Positions 53,301 through 62,680 of a stretch of DNA of 64,000 nt are shown here, one piece after another. A program made the translations under genes and the position numbers. Each line of letters starts with the position of its first letter. The stretch's first letter is position 1. Origin of the DNA: Branchipolynoe longqiensis (taxonomy: Eukaryota > Annelida > Polychaeta > Phyllodocida > Polynoidae); NCBI GenBank assembly GCA_030323885.1, contig CM059194.1, positions 29,050,363-29,114,362 of the forward strand, written 5' to 3'. Below the pieces are notes generated by a model that worked only from the letters and a program-made list of their open reading frames with translations, did no database searches and was not told the origin of the DNA.

Positions 53301-56300
53301 AAGCTGAGAACCAGCGAATCTTGTTACTGTGTGAGCCTGTTGCCGGCACAATTTCAGCCAATCACAGCGGCGATTTGTATATTCGGGTGTAATCGATTAT
53401 TCAACTCGGGTCACTCGAGCCACTGTTTTGTTTACACTCGGCGATTCGACGCTGATCGAGCTGCTACGTTAATATCGCTTGGAATTTAAGGTTAATTTAA
53501 TTAAATTTCATTATTTTAGTATGTAATTCTGTTAAATATGATCGCATTCAATAGATTTCGGCGTAATCGGTCCCTAACACTGCCGGGCACAAGCTGAGAA
53601 CCAGCGAATCTTGTTACTGTGTGAGCCTGTTGCCGGCACAATTTCAGCCAATCACAGCGGCGATTTGTATATTCGGGTGTAATCGATTATTCAACTCGGG
53701 TCACTCGAGCCACTGTTTTGTTTACACTCGGCGATTCGACGCTGATCGAGCTGCTACGTTAATATCGCTTGGAATTTAAGGTTAATTTAATTAAATTTCA
53801 TTATTTTAGTATGTAATTCTGTTAAATATGATCGCATTCAATAGATTTCGGCGTAATCGGTCCCTAACACTGCCGGGCACAAGCTGAGAACCAGCAAATC
53901 TTGTTACTGTGTGAGCCTGTTGCCGGCACAATTTCAGCCAATCACAGCGCAGCTTTTGCATTGCAAATGGCCGCCGCCTATGGGGGCGGCCATTTTGAAG
54001 ACAACAAACTGCCATTGCAGTTCAGACTAGCAGTGCCCTGGTCCCATACTCTCCCCACACATACTTGGTTCATTTAAACATAAAAACTAAACAAGATTGT
54101 GCTTGGAGAGCATTTGTCGGAGTACGCTCAGTGTCCCAGCGAGCTATAGCTGGTCCCTTTAACTTGCCGTTAAAGTTGGAGATTCCAGTGAAAGCAGCAA
54201 ATTGGCTAAACCCAATCACATGCTGACTTTTGATCCTACAAATCCAACTTAAATGTTGGCACACTTAATAAGCATTTATTGCTATTAGATGGAATATTAG
54301 GTGAATTTAATAGAAGCTGCTACTGCTCCAACTTCATACAAGCTTATGTATGATGTTCAGGTTTTCGGTGTACATACCAACTTTATTTTGTATGTTTTAC
54401 TTCAAATGTCTCCAAAGTTAGCCATTTAATAAAAAATAAAAAATAAAAATAAGGTTACTACAAACTAACAGTACAAACTAAAGTGCTACAAACTAAAAGT
54501 AAATTAGATTATAGCGACCAACCTAATATATTTATTTAGGGGTCTTTACCTATCATTCATGTACCGATGTTTTGCTTATTTTCCTGTAATTGTCTATCTG
54601 TATATTGTTGTAGATTTGTTTACTGTGTAAAGGCAATTGTGATTAGGGCTGGAAGACCAGTGCATTAGCACTGACAACATGTTATTCAGAGGAATAAAAA
54701 CACTTGGGGAAAAAAAAGAATATTAGAGAAAATCAAAACCACCAGACTATGTAACCTTAGGTATTCTACAGCGAAAGTAACACTGTGTGAGGATGTATAA
54801 GCGTTAATGAGAGATCAGATATGAAAGTATTGTCCTGGGAAAGAGAAAGCTAAAATATTCCCATGAGACACAAAAGAAGAGGATTCCCCGCTAATCTCCT
54901 TCACATGTTAGTTCATTCAAAAATCAAACAATGAAATTGCAGATCCTCAACATTGAGTTGCAGATTATGTTAATCGCCTCCTGTAATTTTAGCTTCGTTT
55001 TGTGAGTTAAATTTTGCTGTCATGTAACACAAATATAACTAATTTAACATTGCATCGGAGATCATTTTAGCTGTCATTTGCCACAAATCTACCCATTTCA
55101 GATTTTCGTCTAAATTTCAATGTCGGCATATTATCTGCGCTAAGTAGTGATAGTAATAATAATAATATAACACAATTAGGACAAGAGTCAGCTGCCTTGC
55201 TTACCTGCCCCAACAAGCAACAGGGCTCCAAGCCGCTCTAGCTGTACCATAGAACCTTCCAGAATCAGCACACAATAGATTCACTTTCACCGCTTATATA
55301 TTATTTGCATAAAGGTAAACATTTATACATACACATAAATGTGATTAACAAAACTGACTTTTCCTCGTGAATATGGGCCCTTGCTGCTGATACGACATGA
55401 AACCATTATCATGAATCAATCAAATTAGATGTGCTCATAAAGTATATTTTCAATTATGTAATTAACATAAACACCAGATACAGGATAGGCATTAGGAGCC
55501 ATTATGCTTAGTCTGACAGTTTGTCTCAATGTAACCCTAATGTCCTTTTCAGTATTCCGGGTTTCAACAAACTGCTGAGAAGTGTGCCGTGTGTGGGCAT
55601 CTAATAATGGAAATGGTAGGTGTAACATTGTGTAAGTGTTGAATCGGTAATTAAGTAACTTTTTGTATTATTCTCACAAAGCAGTGATGGAAGTGGTCTG
55701 CAGGGAAAAAAAGCGGAAATGCGGATATTCTCCCATAGGTTTAGCATTTTCTGGGAATTGTGGACATTTTCCGGAAGTCGGGTTTCATATATATTGGTAT
55801 ACCCTGATAGTGCTGCGGCGTTTGAAGTACATATTAGTAGTATATGCTGATAGTGCTGCGGCGTTTGAAGTATTTATTAGTAGTATACGCTGATAGTGCT
55901 GCGGAATCTGCACCACATATTAGTATATGCTAATGGTGCTGCAGGATTGAAAATTCCCGGAAATCCGCGAAATCGCGGGGATCTTTCATCCCTGAAAAGA
56001 AACGTATTTGCATTCCTTTGGAACTGGAGGACGAAAAAGTATGATTGATGCAGACTAAGAAGAAAGTGTGGAACAGGGGTTACATCACTTACATGGAAGA
56101 TGGATTATATATTAGTGGAGTCTCCTCACTTAAAGTTAAAGCTGCATAGTCCAATAAAAGCATCACATTTTCAAAAGCAAAACACTTTTTGATTCTACAT
56201 TTCCAATATAGATGCTGGTGCACTTATTAAATATGTATTGCTACATAGATGTTGTTTGTTTTGTTTGTTGTTGTTTTACGTCCTAGCAACATCTAAGGTC

Positions 56301-59300
56301 ATATCAGGACTGGTTGCCACGTAGAAGGGCTTGCTAAGTTATTCTAATAGAACCTGATACTGCTGAAGCCTATGGGGTCAGTTTTGTCAAGCATGCCAAA
56401 ATTAATTTTGTTTGTTTACACTTCAAATATATCCAAACATAGTCATTTTAAAACAAAGCTACTTTAAAATAAAGTAAAGTAGATTAAAATGATCAGCCTA
56501 TCTTTGTCTCAGAAAATGACAGAGACTCAAAATCATCGGACTATGCAACTTTAATAAACAGATTGAAAACAATTGGTTATTCTAACAGGGGGGAGGGGGG
56601 GGGGGAATAAAACTTTGAGGAAAAAGGAGAAAGTCTGGCACGTGGTGGTGTATTGTTGTGGGGCAGCAGTTCCGGTTAGTGAGAACTCACAGAACTAGGC
56701 AAGACAGCACAGCTTCATGGGTAATAATATTAACATATTGAAATGTACAACACATATGAACCTTGTATTGGCAATCTCTTCCATCAGGTGGCGGCACCAT
56801 ATATATATATACATATATTAGAGAGAGAAAGAGGGTACAGCAATGTAGACCATCAAGCTAGGGCTGGGGTTGATCAGGTCATTGTGTTATAATTTAGGGT
56901 CAATGCTCTGACTGACAGTTTGTAGCTGCCAAACTGCGCCTCCTCTGGCATGGTGCTACCAGAGCCTCCACCATTGGTGTTGCCGCAAGTTGGGGAGTGC
57001 CTACAGTCTGGCACGCATAACAAAGACATCTGGTGATCAACTACCGGTACACACCATAGAACAAAGAACACCGCAGAACTATGCTTTGGAGATGAGACAG
57101 ATCTGCCATGTTGTTAGCTAGATGTCTAGTGTCTAACCTGTGTGAAGTACCCAATGTCATTGGATCAACGACATAGTTTTACCTATACATATATGTAATA
57201 ATGCCAATGGGTGGAGTGAGTTCAAATGGGTCAAAGTCGTTGCGTAAGGCCCATGTGAAAGCACTCCGTCCACCTCTGTGCAGTATTATGATCTCGATAA
57301 CTATGTACAATCTGTTCTTTTTGTATTACATATGTACAGAGCTATTTTGTTATTCACTCTCAAACAATGTTTGCGATACTTCATAAGGCACTAGTGTCAT
57401 TTGGCTGAGTCGAAGGTACCAGTGTGTCAAAGTAGCATGTGAGCAATAATTGCCTAACGGGTATTGTAACTGTTGATTATCGTTATGCTTTAGAGAATGT
57501 ATTAACTTGATGCTAGCAACTTTATCTAAGCATATGCCACAGGCATATATCATAAGTTTAAAAGAAATGTGTTGCATTACATTTAAGATTTAATGGATAA
57601 TGAACAATTTGTGAGAGGGGTGCCAAAGAGGGGGGGGGTGTATTGTCAAGTTTCAAAATGTCATCCAAATATATAGCATAGAAATATTGGTGCTACTTTA
57701 ATGTGCCATCTACTGCAAGCATGCGATATACATCAACGAACACCCACACCAGTATTGTCCTCAAATTGAAGCTTATGGTTAGGGGTTGGTGTTAGGGTTA
57801 AAGTATGGGTAGACTGCATGCGTGTAATTGGCTACGTAGACCACACGCTAAAGTGGCACCGAAATATTTTTGTTAAACCAAGCAGACAATGAATTCTACT
57901 AATTTTATCATGAATATGGCCTTTGCTGCTGACACGGCATGAAACCACCACCAGTCAATCATTGAATTGTTGTGTTTGGCGTGAATCTCTGATGGGCTAA
58001 TATTCCCTATGCGGTGTCTCACAGATCCTGCAGGCTATGGGCAAGTCGTACCACCCCGGGTGCTTCCGGTGTTGTGTGTGCAATGAGTGTCTGGACGGAG
58101 TGCCCTTCACCATAGACGTCGAGAACAAGATTTACTGTGTCCAGGACTACCACAGGTAACAGTTGGCTTCGGTTATATGCAGTATATATATTATATGTAT
58201 GTTATATGTATTATTATATGTATATTATATGTATGTTATATATTATATATATTATATGCTGTATAAACAATTATATGAGTATAATTATCCGGAAATCTAA
58301 TATTTATGAATTGTGTCCTCAGTTCATATCAACTGACACTACACCAAATAATGACACTTAACTACTCAAGTGACTGGTCAGGCCTTCTGCCTTGCCTGGT
58401 GCTGCCACCTGGCTTCTTCCTCCTCGCCTGGCTCTGCCTCACACCTGTACCATTCGCTCCAAATATATTATTTATATATAATACAATGTTATTTGTTATA
58501 TTTATTAAATATCACTGTCGCGACAGTGATAATGTATCCTACGAGGTGATACCCAGTTCAATACCCATTGACTTGTGATAAAACCGATATCGGCAGTCAG
58601 TCCAAGCAATACTACTTTCAGGTATTCTGGTCTGGTCATTTGTTCAAATATATTTAAATTTCATTTTCCTCTACTAGCAGTGAATATGGCTTTTGCTACC
58701 GCTATATGGTTAAGCAAACTAAAACCAATCAATCAATCTCTATTTTATTAATGGCTAAAAATTCTTTTTAAGCCTCTGTGTAGTGTCATTCTGCTCTATG
58801 CCTTCCCTGATAGACGTGAGAGGATAGAGGTAGATCAACTACAAGCCATGAGGTGTCAGTTTAGGAAGAGGTGTAGTCATGTGTGTGAACTTGGGACTTC
58901 TGAACTAAATCTAGTTGACATTCTAAGATCTCAATGTTGTGTTATTATATGTGCAAGGAAACCATACTAGCTGGACTTGCTTCATTTGTGTGGTGAATCT
59001 TTCAGGGTATACGCACCGAAATGCGCAGCCTGTGGTAACGCGATAACGCCGGTCGATGTAAGTCTGCCCCCATACCTAATGCTTCCTTTTGTATGTGCTT
59101 TTATGGGACTATTAACCCTCTAGTAACCTAAGTATCACATACGCTACAGACATTTCCTGATCACCATAGCCAAAACAGCTGTTATGAATTTACCCTTTTA
59201 TAACCATCATACCATAGTACTAGAGCTATATCATAGATGGTATTATGGTTATAAAAAGGTACGTTAATAACAGCTGGTTTGGCTATGGGCATTAGGAAAT

Positions 59301-60709
59301 GTTTGTATCATATGTGATACATTGGTTACTAGAGGGTTAAATCTATATTTTTTTGATACATTAGTTGATTAAGTAGGATATAATTTCAATCGCGGACAAT
59401 TAGTGTTCCTCGCCCTATCCTAGTAATGCCAAATACCACGCGAGGTCGCGACAAGTATCAATTTTTTAAGTAATTGGTTTCACTCAACAAGGGTCCAAAC
59501 ACAGGGGGTTGAAAGGCCCACAACCAATCAAAACGGGAGGCTCAACTCATTCAGCCATCCCCTGTGGTCAATTAAATAGCAGCAATAAAAACAAACTAAT
59601 AATAATAATAAAAACCATAAGGCTGAGGCTGAATGAGTATAGCTCTCATTCTACATCATGGGTTAGATTCAAATCAAACACTTGGTTTGTAGCTGCCCTT
59701 GTCTGATGCTCGGTATTATTAGGATAATACTATAATAGAGTATTATATACCGTAGTATATGAGGAAGACCAATTGGTTTCAATTCAAATTGTCCCTGCTT
59801 GATCGACCAATAGCCTGCTATCATATAGAGGCCATTCTTGTTAGGAATATATTACTTTCTATTATACAATATAGAGCTACACATGTAACATTTGTTTAAT
59901 TTTGAGTTTGATATTGAATATAGCATGAAACTGCTTGGTTTCCTGTTGTCCATTGTTGCAGTTTGCCCACTATTTTTTATTTATTTATTTTTATTGACAA
60001 GGTATTTATTCTGCCCATTATGTATAAGCTCCCGCGGGGGTGTTTGTTTTCAACACTGGACAGCTGTGATACTGGTTTGGTCTGGTCCCGCACCCAGGAG
60101 CGTTTACATGTTCCTGCTTGGGCCAGCCTTTTGCGGCTTTGGGTGTTAGTTAGTTTTTTTGTAGTTTTCCAGAGTTTTGTCTAACCTGTATATGATATCT
60201 TAGCCTACTATGTACATCTTCTACCTGGATGGCATACAGGCCTGCAGGAGAGGATCCCATCCCATTATAATTTGTTACAACATCCTTTCACCCAAGACCT
60301 GTAGACCGTAGTAATTTATTCTAAATAACTTTTTCTGTTTGGGAAATTCAGTTTCCCTGGTTTGTTTCCTTTGTTCCTTAAACTCCCTTTATATAAATTT
60401 CATATAATGCGCTGGACAGGGCCTGGGCCAGAGAAACATTCCTGTACGATTTTGAGGCTGCATACCATTAGAGCTGAGAGCTACGAGCTTTGTATAGGCT
60501 ACCACAAGCCAGTATCAAAGAAGAGGATAATAATAATAATAATAATAATATATATATATAATTTTGGCATCTCAATTTTGTCAAATTAACCATTAAATCT
60601 ATGTATTTTCTTGTCATTTGGCGCCACTTTGGACCTGCAGGGCACAGAAGAGACTGTTCGAGTTGTTTCCATGGATAAGGACTTCCATGTGGACTGCTAT
60701 CACTGCGAG
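40732..60709 (+). CDS. jub: Ajuba/LIMD1/WTIP-family LIM protein, six internal exons (partial gene)
   Basis: Seen: six exons with GT/AG borders and compatible phases splice into about 161 residues forming LIM1, LIM2 and most of LIM3. LIM1 runs CYQC, 18 residues, HTSC, CCSC, then 17 residues to CEED. LIM2 has CAVC, HPGC, CCVC and CVQD. LIM3 starts CAAC and reaches HVDCYHC. Diagnostic strings such as [37 protein letters not shown] and [18 protein letters not shown] fit Ajuba/LIMD1/WTIP rather than the zyxin/LPP/TRIP6 branch. Family knowledge: these adaptors bind adherens-junction proteins, restrain Warts/LATS kinases in Hippo signalling, act with Snail-type repressors, and join P-bodies in miRNA silencing. 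Invertebrates usually have one member (fly jub). The proline-rich N-terminal half and the last exon are not in view. The gene is very likely functional: there are no stops and all zinc ligands in view are kept. Confidence 0.95.
40975..41920. repeat. ~138-bp tandem repeat in the first intron
   Basis: Landmark gtctctgccaggtctctcac or variants at 41101, 41239, 41378, 41508 and 41675, with a last degenerate unit near 41901. Each unit also has aagacctagtaaggagggaa and tttggccctgg. The unit lengths drift from 130 to 167. Confidence 0.88.
42188..42470 (-). mobile_element. SINE-A, minus, 3' hairpin mostly missing
   Basis: Body from ggatgggtaccgacttgtgc to the head end cggccactgcgtctggtg. Confidence 0.82.
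42471..43107. other. Intron sequence, nothing recognised
   Basis: A-rich stretch 42530-42600 and poly-G at about 42868. No exon or repeat family identified. Confidence 0.5.
43108..43374 (-). mobile_element. SINE-A, minus copy, head missing
   Basis: ggttggttggttgttgggga through body to tttgactgaacc. It is joined directly to a plus copy. Confidence 0.83.
43375..43547 (+). mobile_element. SINE-A, distal half
   Basis: ggttggctcaggatcagga through hairpin to a CCAATAACCAAAC tail. With 43108-43374 it makes a second head-to-head pair like that at 14.1-14.6 kb. Confidence 0.83.
43885..44217 (-). mobile_element. SINE-B, minus copy
   Basis: Poly-T start, gaagattgatactgcctatt, accattagacagtttgtcaa, and the tRNA-like head inverted (gaattgaaccaccgacc; taaccactctgccacagaga). 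Confidence 0.87.
44251..44558. mobile_element. MITE with CAGTCACACTA termini
   Basis: Left ccctcagtcacactatgact, right agtgtagtctgactggcaac, imperfect inverted repeats. The body is rich in GGTCGNNNNTCGCAAG units. Related to 61861-62122. Confidence 0.65.
44570..44857 (+). mobile_element. SINE-A, 5'-truncated in the head
   Basis: From gctaagccgtgtggtaggtt (B-box-like GAGTTTGAATCCC) to the hairpin and an ACAACAACACACAC tail. Confidence 0.83.
44858..45240. other. Intron sequence, nothing recognised
   Basis: No repeat family or exon signal identified. Confidence 0.5.
45241..45288 (-). mobile_element. SINE-A tail-only fragment
   Basis: ttgttgttgggagttttacg ... ctaaggttatgtgag; inverted hairpin only. 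Confidence 0.6.
45508..45839 (-). mobile_element. SINE-B, minus copy
   Basis: Poly-T start, gaagatttatactgcctatc, and head inverted (gaatcgaaccaccaacc; taaccactccgccacagaga). Confidence 0.87.
45850..45917 (-). mobile_element. SINE-A tail-only retroposon with a 10-bp target duplication
   Basis: 68 bp: (TGTT)n, gttgttttacgtcctagcaa, catctaaggtcatatcagga, cgggga. TTTGGCATTA flanks it exactly (45840-45849, 45918-45927). Confidence 0.87.
46140..46806 (-). repeat. Dispersed repeat, copy 2, with internal duplication
   Basis: Contains two tandem ~180-bp segments (aatagaaatacataacaatt ... acaaaactaaccat) and ends gcatcccacaatgcaccgcgcc; inverted relative to 13585-13850. Its right part adjoins a MITE-A end (cggactatgcagctttaa at about 46850). 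Confidence 0.68.
47043..47316 (+). mobile_element. SINE-A ending in a (GT)n tract
   Basis: Head cagacaggatggccgaatga, an expanded B-box region, body to gcactataacgttgctatga, then straight into GTGT. The 3' hairpin is missing. Confidence 0.82.
47317..47395. repeat. (GT)n microsatellite
   Basis: Pure GT for about 55 bp, then GCGTGCACG-type interruptions. Confidence 0.95.
47635..47870 (-). mobile_element. SINE-A, old diverged minus copy
   Basis: gatggaaaccaacttgtgac, ttcatattgctgccccat, ctttgccctatcctgccgag, cttagcttggaatcgaaacc: the body order is kept; head and tail are lost. Confidence 0.65.
48008..48066 (+). mobile_element. SINE-D fragment
   Basis: ctttgtttaacgacccccac ... gacatcggctattgggg; short remnant. 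Confidence 0.45.
48095..48165. repeat. (ACATATGGATGT)n repeat
   Basis: Six 12-bp units of tgtacatatgga type. Confidence 0.85.
48290..51130. repeat. 2.8-kb minisatellite of 45-bp units (about 60 copies) in the first intron
   Basis: The unit is ggccagatgaggggaggcat + gccaggcaggcaccaaccaa + cacag, 45 bp = 15 codons. Frames therefore stay open on both strands for hundreds of codons ([15 protein letters not shown] or [15 protein letters not shown]). Units vary by single bases; a few have indels. Variant units (caaatggccagacaagggga at about 48563, 49127, 49437, 49527) recur in longer blocks. Not protein coding: all frames are equally open and the block lies inside an intron. Confidence 0.95.
51310..51920 (-). 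mobile_element. SINE-A, old, split by a hAT-like MITE
   Basis: Inverted hairpin ggagttttacgtcctagaaa, body to gacactgaacc, then insertion, then acagtccttgccatgtgcta to the B-box region. Diverged. Confidence 0.72.
51498..51789. mobile_element. hAT-like MITE inside SINE-A
   Basis: Left CAGTGGCGTTTTTAAGGGGA, right CCCCCCCTAAGTCACTG: inverted ends with CAGTG/CACTG. Internal GGGTGGGGGTGGGGG and its complement form a second pair. Confidence 0.65.
52230..52552 (+). mobile_element. SINE-A, full length
   Basis: Head cacggtgaccaatcggtaga, B-box-like GAGTTCAATTTGCC, body with a small gap, hairpin, CCAATAACCAACCAACC tail. Confidence 0.86.
52681..52716. repeat. 36-bp perfect-ended hairpin
   Basis: gtgacaaaag ... 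ggtggcgccacc ... cttttgtcac: an outer 10-bp arm pair and an inner GGTGGCGCCACC palindrome, 200 bp upstream of exon 52918. Confidence 0.8.
52918..52985 (+). CDS. jub: LIM1 exon, second half of LIM1
   Basis: The acceptor is tccttttccag and the donor gtgagtg; the exon is 68 nt. Its first two bases complete the Gly codon opened at 40833, then it reads [20 protein letters not shown], ending Y-L. The C-x2-D pair closes the second zinc finger of LIM1. The upstream intron is about 12.1 kb and carries the 45-bp minisatellite. A 290-bp triplication begins about 95 bp downstream. Confidence 0.95.
53079..53949. repeat. 290-bp near-identical tandem triplication
   Basis: cgatttgtatattcgggtgt starts at 53081, 53371 and 53661. 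The three units are essentially identical (one difference seen: accagcgaat versus accagcaaat in the last). Unit ends with tttcagccaatcacagcg. Confidence 0.95.
53937..54005. repeat. CCAAT-containing palindromic module
   Basis: agccaatcacagcgcagctt, then gcaaatggccgccgcctatg and ggggcggccattttg (inverted pair). Related to modules in the MITEs at 19358-19629 and 23574-24030. Confidence 0.6.
54225..54765 (-). mobile_element. MITE-A, diverged minus copy with internal extra sequence
   Basis: ttgatcctacaaatccaact, cacacttaataagcatttat, aatgtctccaaagttagcca, aattagattatagcgaccaa, ending accaccagactatgtaacct. About 140 bp (54545-54720) does not belong to the family. Confidence 0.65.
54766..55552. other. 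Intron sequence, nothing recognised
   Basis: AT-rich. A short run (acgacatgaaaccattatca, about 55393) is echoed before exon 58025 (cacggcatgaaaccaccacc, about 57941), so parts of these introns may be duplicated. Confidence 0.5.
55553..55615 (+). CDS. jub: LIM1-LIM2 linker and start of LIM2
   Basis: The acceptor is ccttttcag and the donor gtaggtg; 63 nt, exactly 21 codons. It encodes [19 protein letters not shown] followed by E-M. The linker YSGFQQ and the first C-x2-C of LIM2 are typical of the Ajuba/LIMD1/WTIP family. Confidence 0.95.
55804..55945. repeat. ~55-bp tandem repeat, about three units
   Basis: ctgatagtgctgcggcgttt then gaagtacatattagtagtat, repeated with changes. Confidence 0.85.
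56139..56553 (-). mobile_element. MITE-A, complete, with a tail-only SINE inserted
   Basis: Starts ttaaagctgcatagtccaat, ends atcggactatgcaactttaa. Landmarks agcctatggggtcagt, caagcatgccaaaatta and agtagattaaaatgatcagc are in order. Confidence 0.87.
56249..56314 (-). mobile_element. SINE-A tail-only retroposon in MITE-A
   Basis: ttgtttgttttgtttgttgt, tgttttacgtcctagcaaca, tctaaggtcatatcaggact. Flanks TGCTACATAG (56239-56248) and TGCCACGTAG (56315-56324) match at 8 of 10, fitting an aged target duplication. Confidence 0.8.
56554..58024. other. Intron sequence, no gene recognised
   Basis: Contains a poly-G run at about 56586, a TATATA tract at 56800 and a poly-G run at 57630. No repeat family or additional exon seen. 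Confidence 0.5.
58025..58155 (+). CDS. jub: Main LIM2 exon
   Basis: The acceptor is gtctcacag and the donor gtaaca; 131 nt, starting on a codon boundary and ending two bases into an Arg codon. It encodes [19 protein letters not shown], the [10 protein letters not shown] segment and the closing CVQDYH. All remaining LIM2 zinc ligands are present. Confidence 0.95.
58156..59005. other. Intron with a TATATG-rich stretch
   Basis: 58180-58275 is a run of TATATGTAT units; the rest is unique-looking. Confidence 0.6.
59006..59057 (+). CDS. jub: Start of LIM3
   Basis: The acceptor is aatctttcag and the donor gtaagt; 52 nt. The first base completes the Arg codon from 58155, then it reads [18 protein letters not shown]-x2-C opens LIM3. 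The stretch after CG is the least conserved part of the protein seen here. Confidence 0.93.
59112..59340. mobile_element. Fold-back MITE with TTAACCCTCTAGTAACC termini
   Basis: Left ttaaccctctagtaacc, right ggttactagagggttaa, perfect. The arms continue for about 110 bp (catttcctgatcaccatagc / ggctatgggcattaggaaat; aacagctgttatgaa / ttaataacagctg). 229 bp, within the intron after exon 59057. Confidence 0.88.
59404..59569 (-). mobile_element. SINE-A, proximal half, minus
   Basis: cctcgccctatcctagtaat, gcgacaagtatcaatttttt, ending ttcagccatcccctgtggtc; distal half missing. Confidence 0.78.
59620..59726 (+). mobile_element. SINE-A fragment, old
   Basis: ggctgaatgagtatagctct ... gatgctcggtattattagga; head and proximal body only, strongly diverged. 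Confidence 0.5.
59727..60640. other. Intron sequence, nothing recognised
   Basis: No repeat family seen apart from an (ATA)n tract at 60530-60560. Overlapping 85- and 73-codon frames at 59892-60184 lack any known domain. Confidence 0.45.
60641..60709 (+). CDS. jub: Middle of LIM3 (last exon in view)
   Basis: The acceptor is ggacctgcag and the donor gtgagt; 69 nt, 23 codons. It encodes [20 protein letters not shown] and then H-C-E, carrying the H-x2-C and next Cys ligands of LIM3. The rest of LIM3 and the C terminus were looked for in 60710-64000 and not found, so at least one more exon lies downstream of the window. Confidence 0.94.
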
Positions 60710-60774
60710 GTGAGTTGTGTTGCACAATAATGATTCTTAGTAATAGCACACTACCATATAAGGGCATGATACCT

Positions 60775-61505
60775 TATAGGGACATAATACAAAAGGTCAC
60801 CATACCATAGGACATTATAGAGGACCATAATATATAGGGACAATACCTCAGCGGGACATAACACCTTATTAGATATTGTAGCCTAATACTTGATAGGGAC
60901 AATACCTAATAGGTGCATAGGACGTTATAGGAACACCATATCTTATAGATATGGTGTTCCAATATGGGTGCTGCTTCATACGGACAATGTACCTCAGGGA
61001 CACCATGTCTCATTAGGAACACCATGTCTCATAGGGATACAGTACCTCATGCAGTACCTCAGGGATACAATCCCTCATAGGGACACCATACCTCATATGG
61101 ACTGTCTTATAGGGACACCATACCTCAGGTATACAGTACTTCATAGGGAGACCGTACCTCATAGGAGACAATGTACATCAGAGACACCATGTCTTCTAGG
61201 TACACTATGCCTCATAGGGACTGTACGTCATAGGGATATAGTACCACATAAGGGCACCATACCTCATAGGGATACAACATACCAGGGAACACCATACCTC
61301 ATAGGGATACAGTACCCCATAGGGACACCATACCTCATAGGGATACAGTACCTCTTAGGGGACAATGTACCTAAGGGATACATCACCTCATAGGGACCAT
61401 ACCTTATAGGGACACGATACCTCATAGGGACTCCATACCCTAGGAATACCCATAGGAACACAGTACCACGTATGGCCAGCATACGTCATAGGGACAATAC
61501 CTAAT
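60775..61505. repeat. Minisatellite of 16-18-bp units after the last exon in view
   Basis: Units of the type cctcatagggacaccata and cctcatagggatacagta, more than 30 imperfect copies. It starts about 65 bp downstream of the exon ending at 60709. Frames across it are spurious. Confidence 0.92.
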
Positions 61506-61860
61506 GGAAATCGTCTATTAGATGTGTGGGGAAATATGGGTATTTTCCTGAAATTGAGACTAGATTTTGTGTAGTTTGTTTCTTTATAATAAAGGAGCTT
61601 CAGTCGCACCAATATTTTAATTTGTTTATGGAATAAAGACAAATGATCACAGTGGTTTCACTAGTACTGTAGTTATTTTAAAAGGCTAGTTTTTTTGAGT
61701 TGGTGGGGACTACCTCCTTGTGTGTCCTTCCATATTATCGCCCAATTCATGCTGGAGCTGACATTGACATTCATATAGCTGGATTAGTCATATGTTGGAA
61801 GGTAAGAGAAATGTGTTGAAGTGTGTAGATGAGTGTTGGTTGGTTACCTTAGTATTCTAC

Positions 61861-62122
61861 CTCAGTCACACTACTGCTTGCGATCACACAAAAGGCTTGG
61901 CCGCAAAGAGATCACAAGCAGTTGCAAAGTGGTCCTCAGTGGTCCAATTTGGTCGCAAGGTTTGTAGTTGCTGCACTAAAAACATTGCGACCAAAATGGT
62001 TGCCCAGACGTCGGCGACCATTTTAATAGGTTGCTTCGATTGCAAGGTTGCCAGTGGTTGTGGGTTCTTTAGTCGCAAAGTGGTTGCAAGCGGTCACAAG
62101 CTGGAGTCTGACTGGGGCTTTA
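61861..62122. mobile_element. MITE with CAGTCACACTA termini
   Basis: Left ctcagtcacactactgcttg, right aagctggagtctgactgggg. Body with GGTCGCAA/TTGCGACC units; same family as 44251-44558. Confidence 0.65.
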
Positions 62123-62262
62123 GTTTGAGGTTCAGATGGACGAAGAGATGGGGGTGAGTGTTTACAGTGTGAACTAGCAGTAACACTTTTTGTTTGCAAT
62201 ATTTTGTTACTATTAAGGCTGACCCATATGATGTACCCTTAGAAGTGGTTCTTTCTTATTAA

Positions 62263-62680
62263 AGTTGCATAATCCGATAATTTTGCCTGTCTGCCATATT
62301 TTAAAAATAAACATATTAGGTTGATCAGTGTAATCTAGTTAATTTTGGTTTGGAGTAATTTTGTTAAAAATGGTAAACTTTGAAGCTATTTGAAGTGAAC
62401 ATGCACAATAATATGTGTGTGCACACCGATATGGTGGACATCATCGACTTGTACCCAGCATGATATACCCATAGATGTTGATAGAATGCTATTAAACCCT
62501 AACAAGCAAATGAGGTTATATGGCTTGTAACAGTAAAGGGTTCTATCAAATTAATTGAACACTCATTCTGTGAGGCAGTTAATGTACCAGTAGCTATGGT
62601 GAATATACGTATGGTCAAATGTAAGCAAGTGCTTAGGTTTCGAAAATGGTATGGCTTCATCGGATTATTCATTTTTAACT
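62263..62680 (+). mobile_element. MITE-A, plus copy with a decayed SINE tail inside
   Basis: Starts ttaaagttgcataatccgat, ends tcatcggattattcatttt. About 62440-62512 (cgacttgtacccagcatgat ... aaccctaacaagcaaatg) is an old SINE-A tail. Confidence 0.75.

Noticed and set aside
58306..58578. 90-codon frame with a hydrophobic segment
   Set aside because: Lies in the intron between exons 58155 and 59006 on the same strand; no domain or conservation signal.
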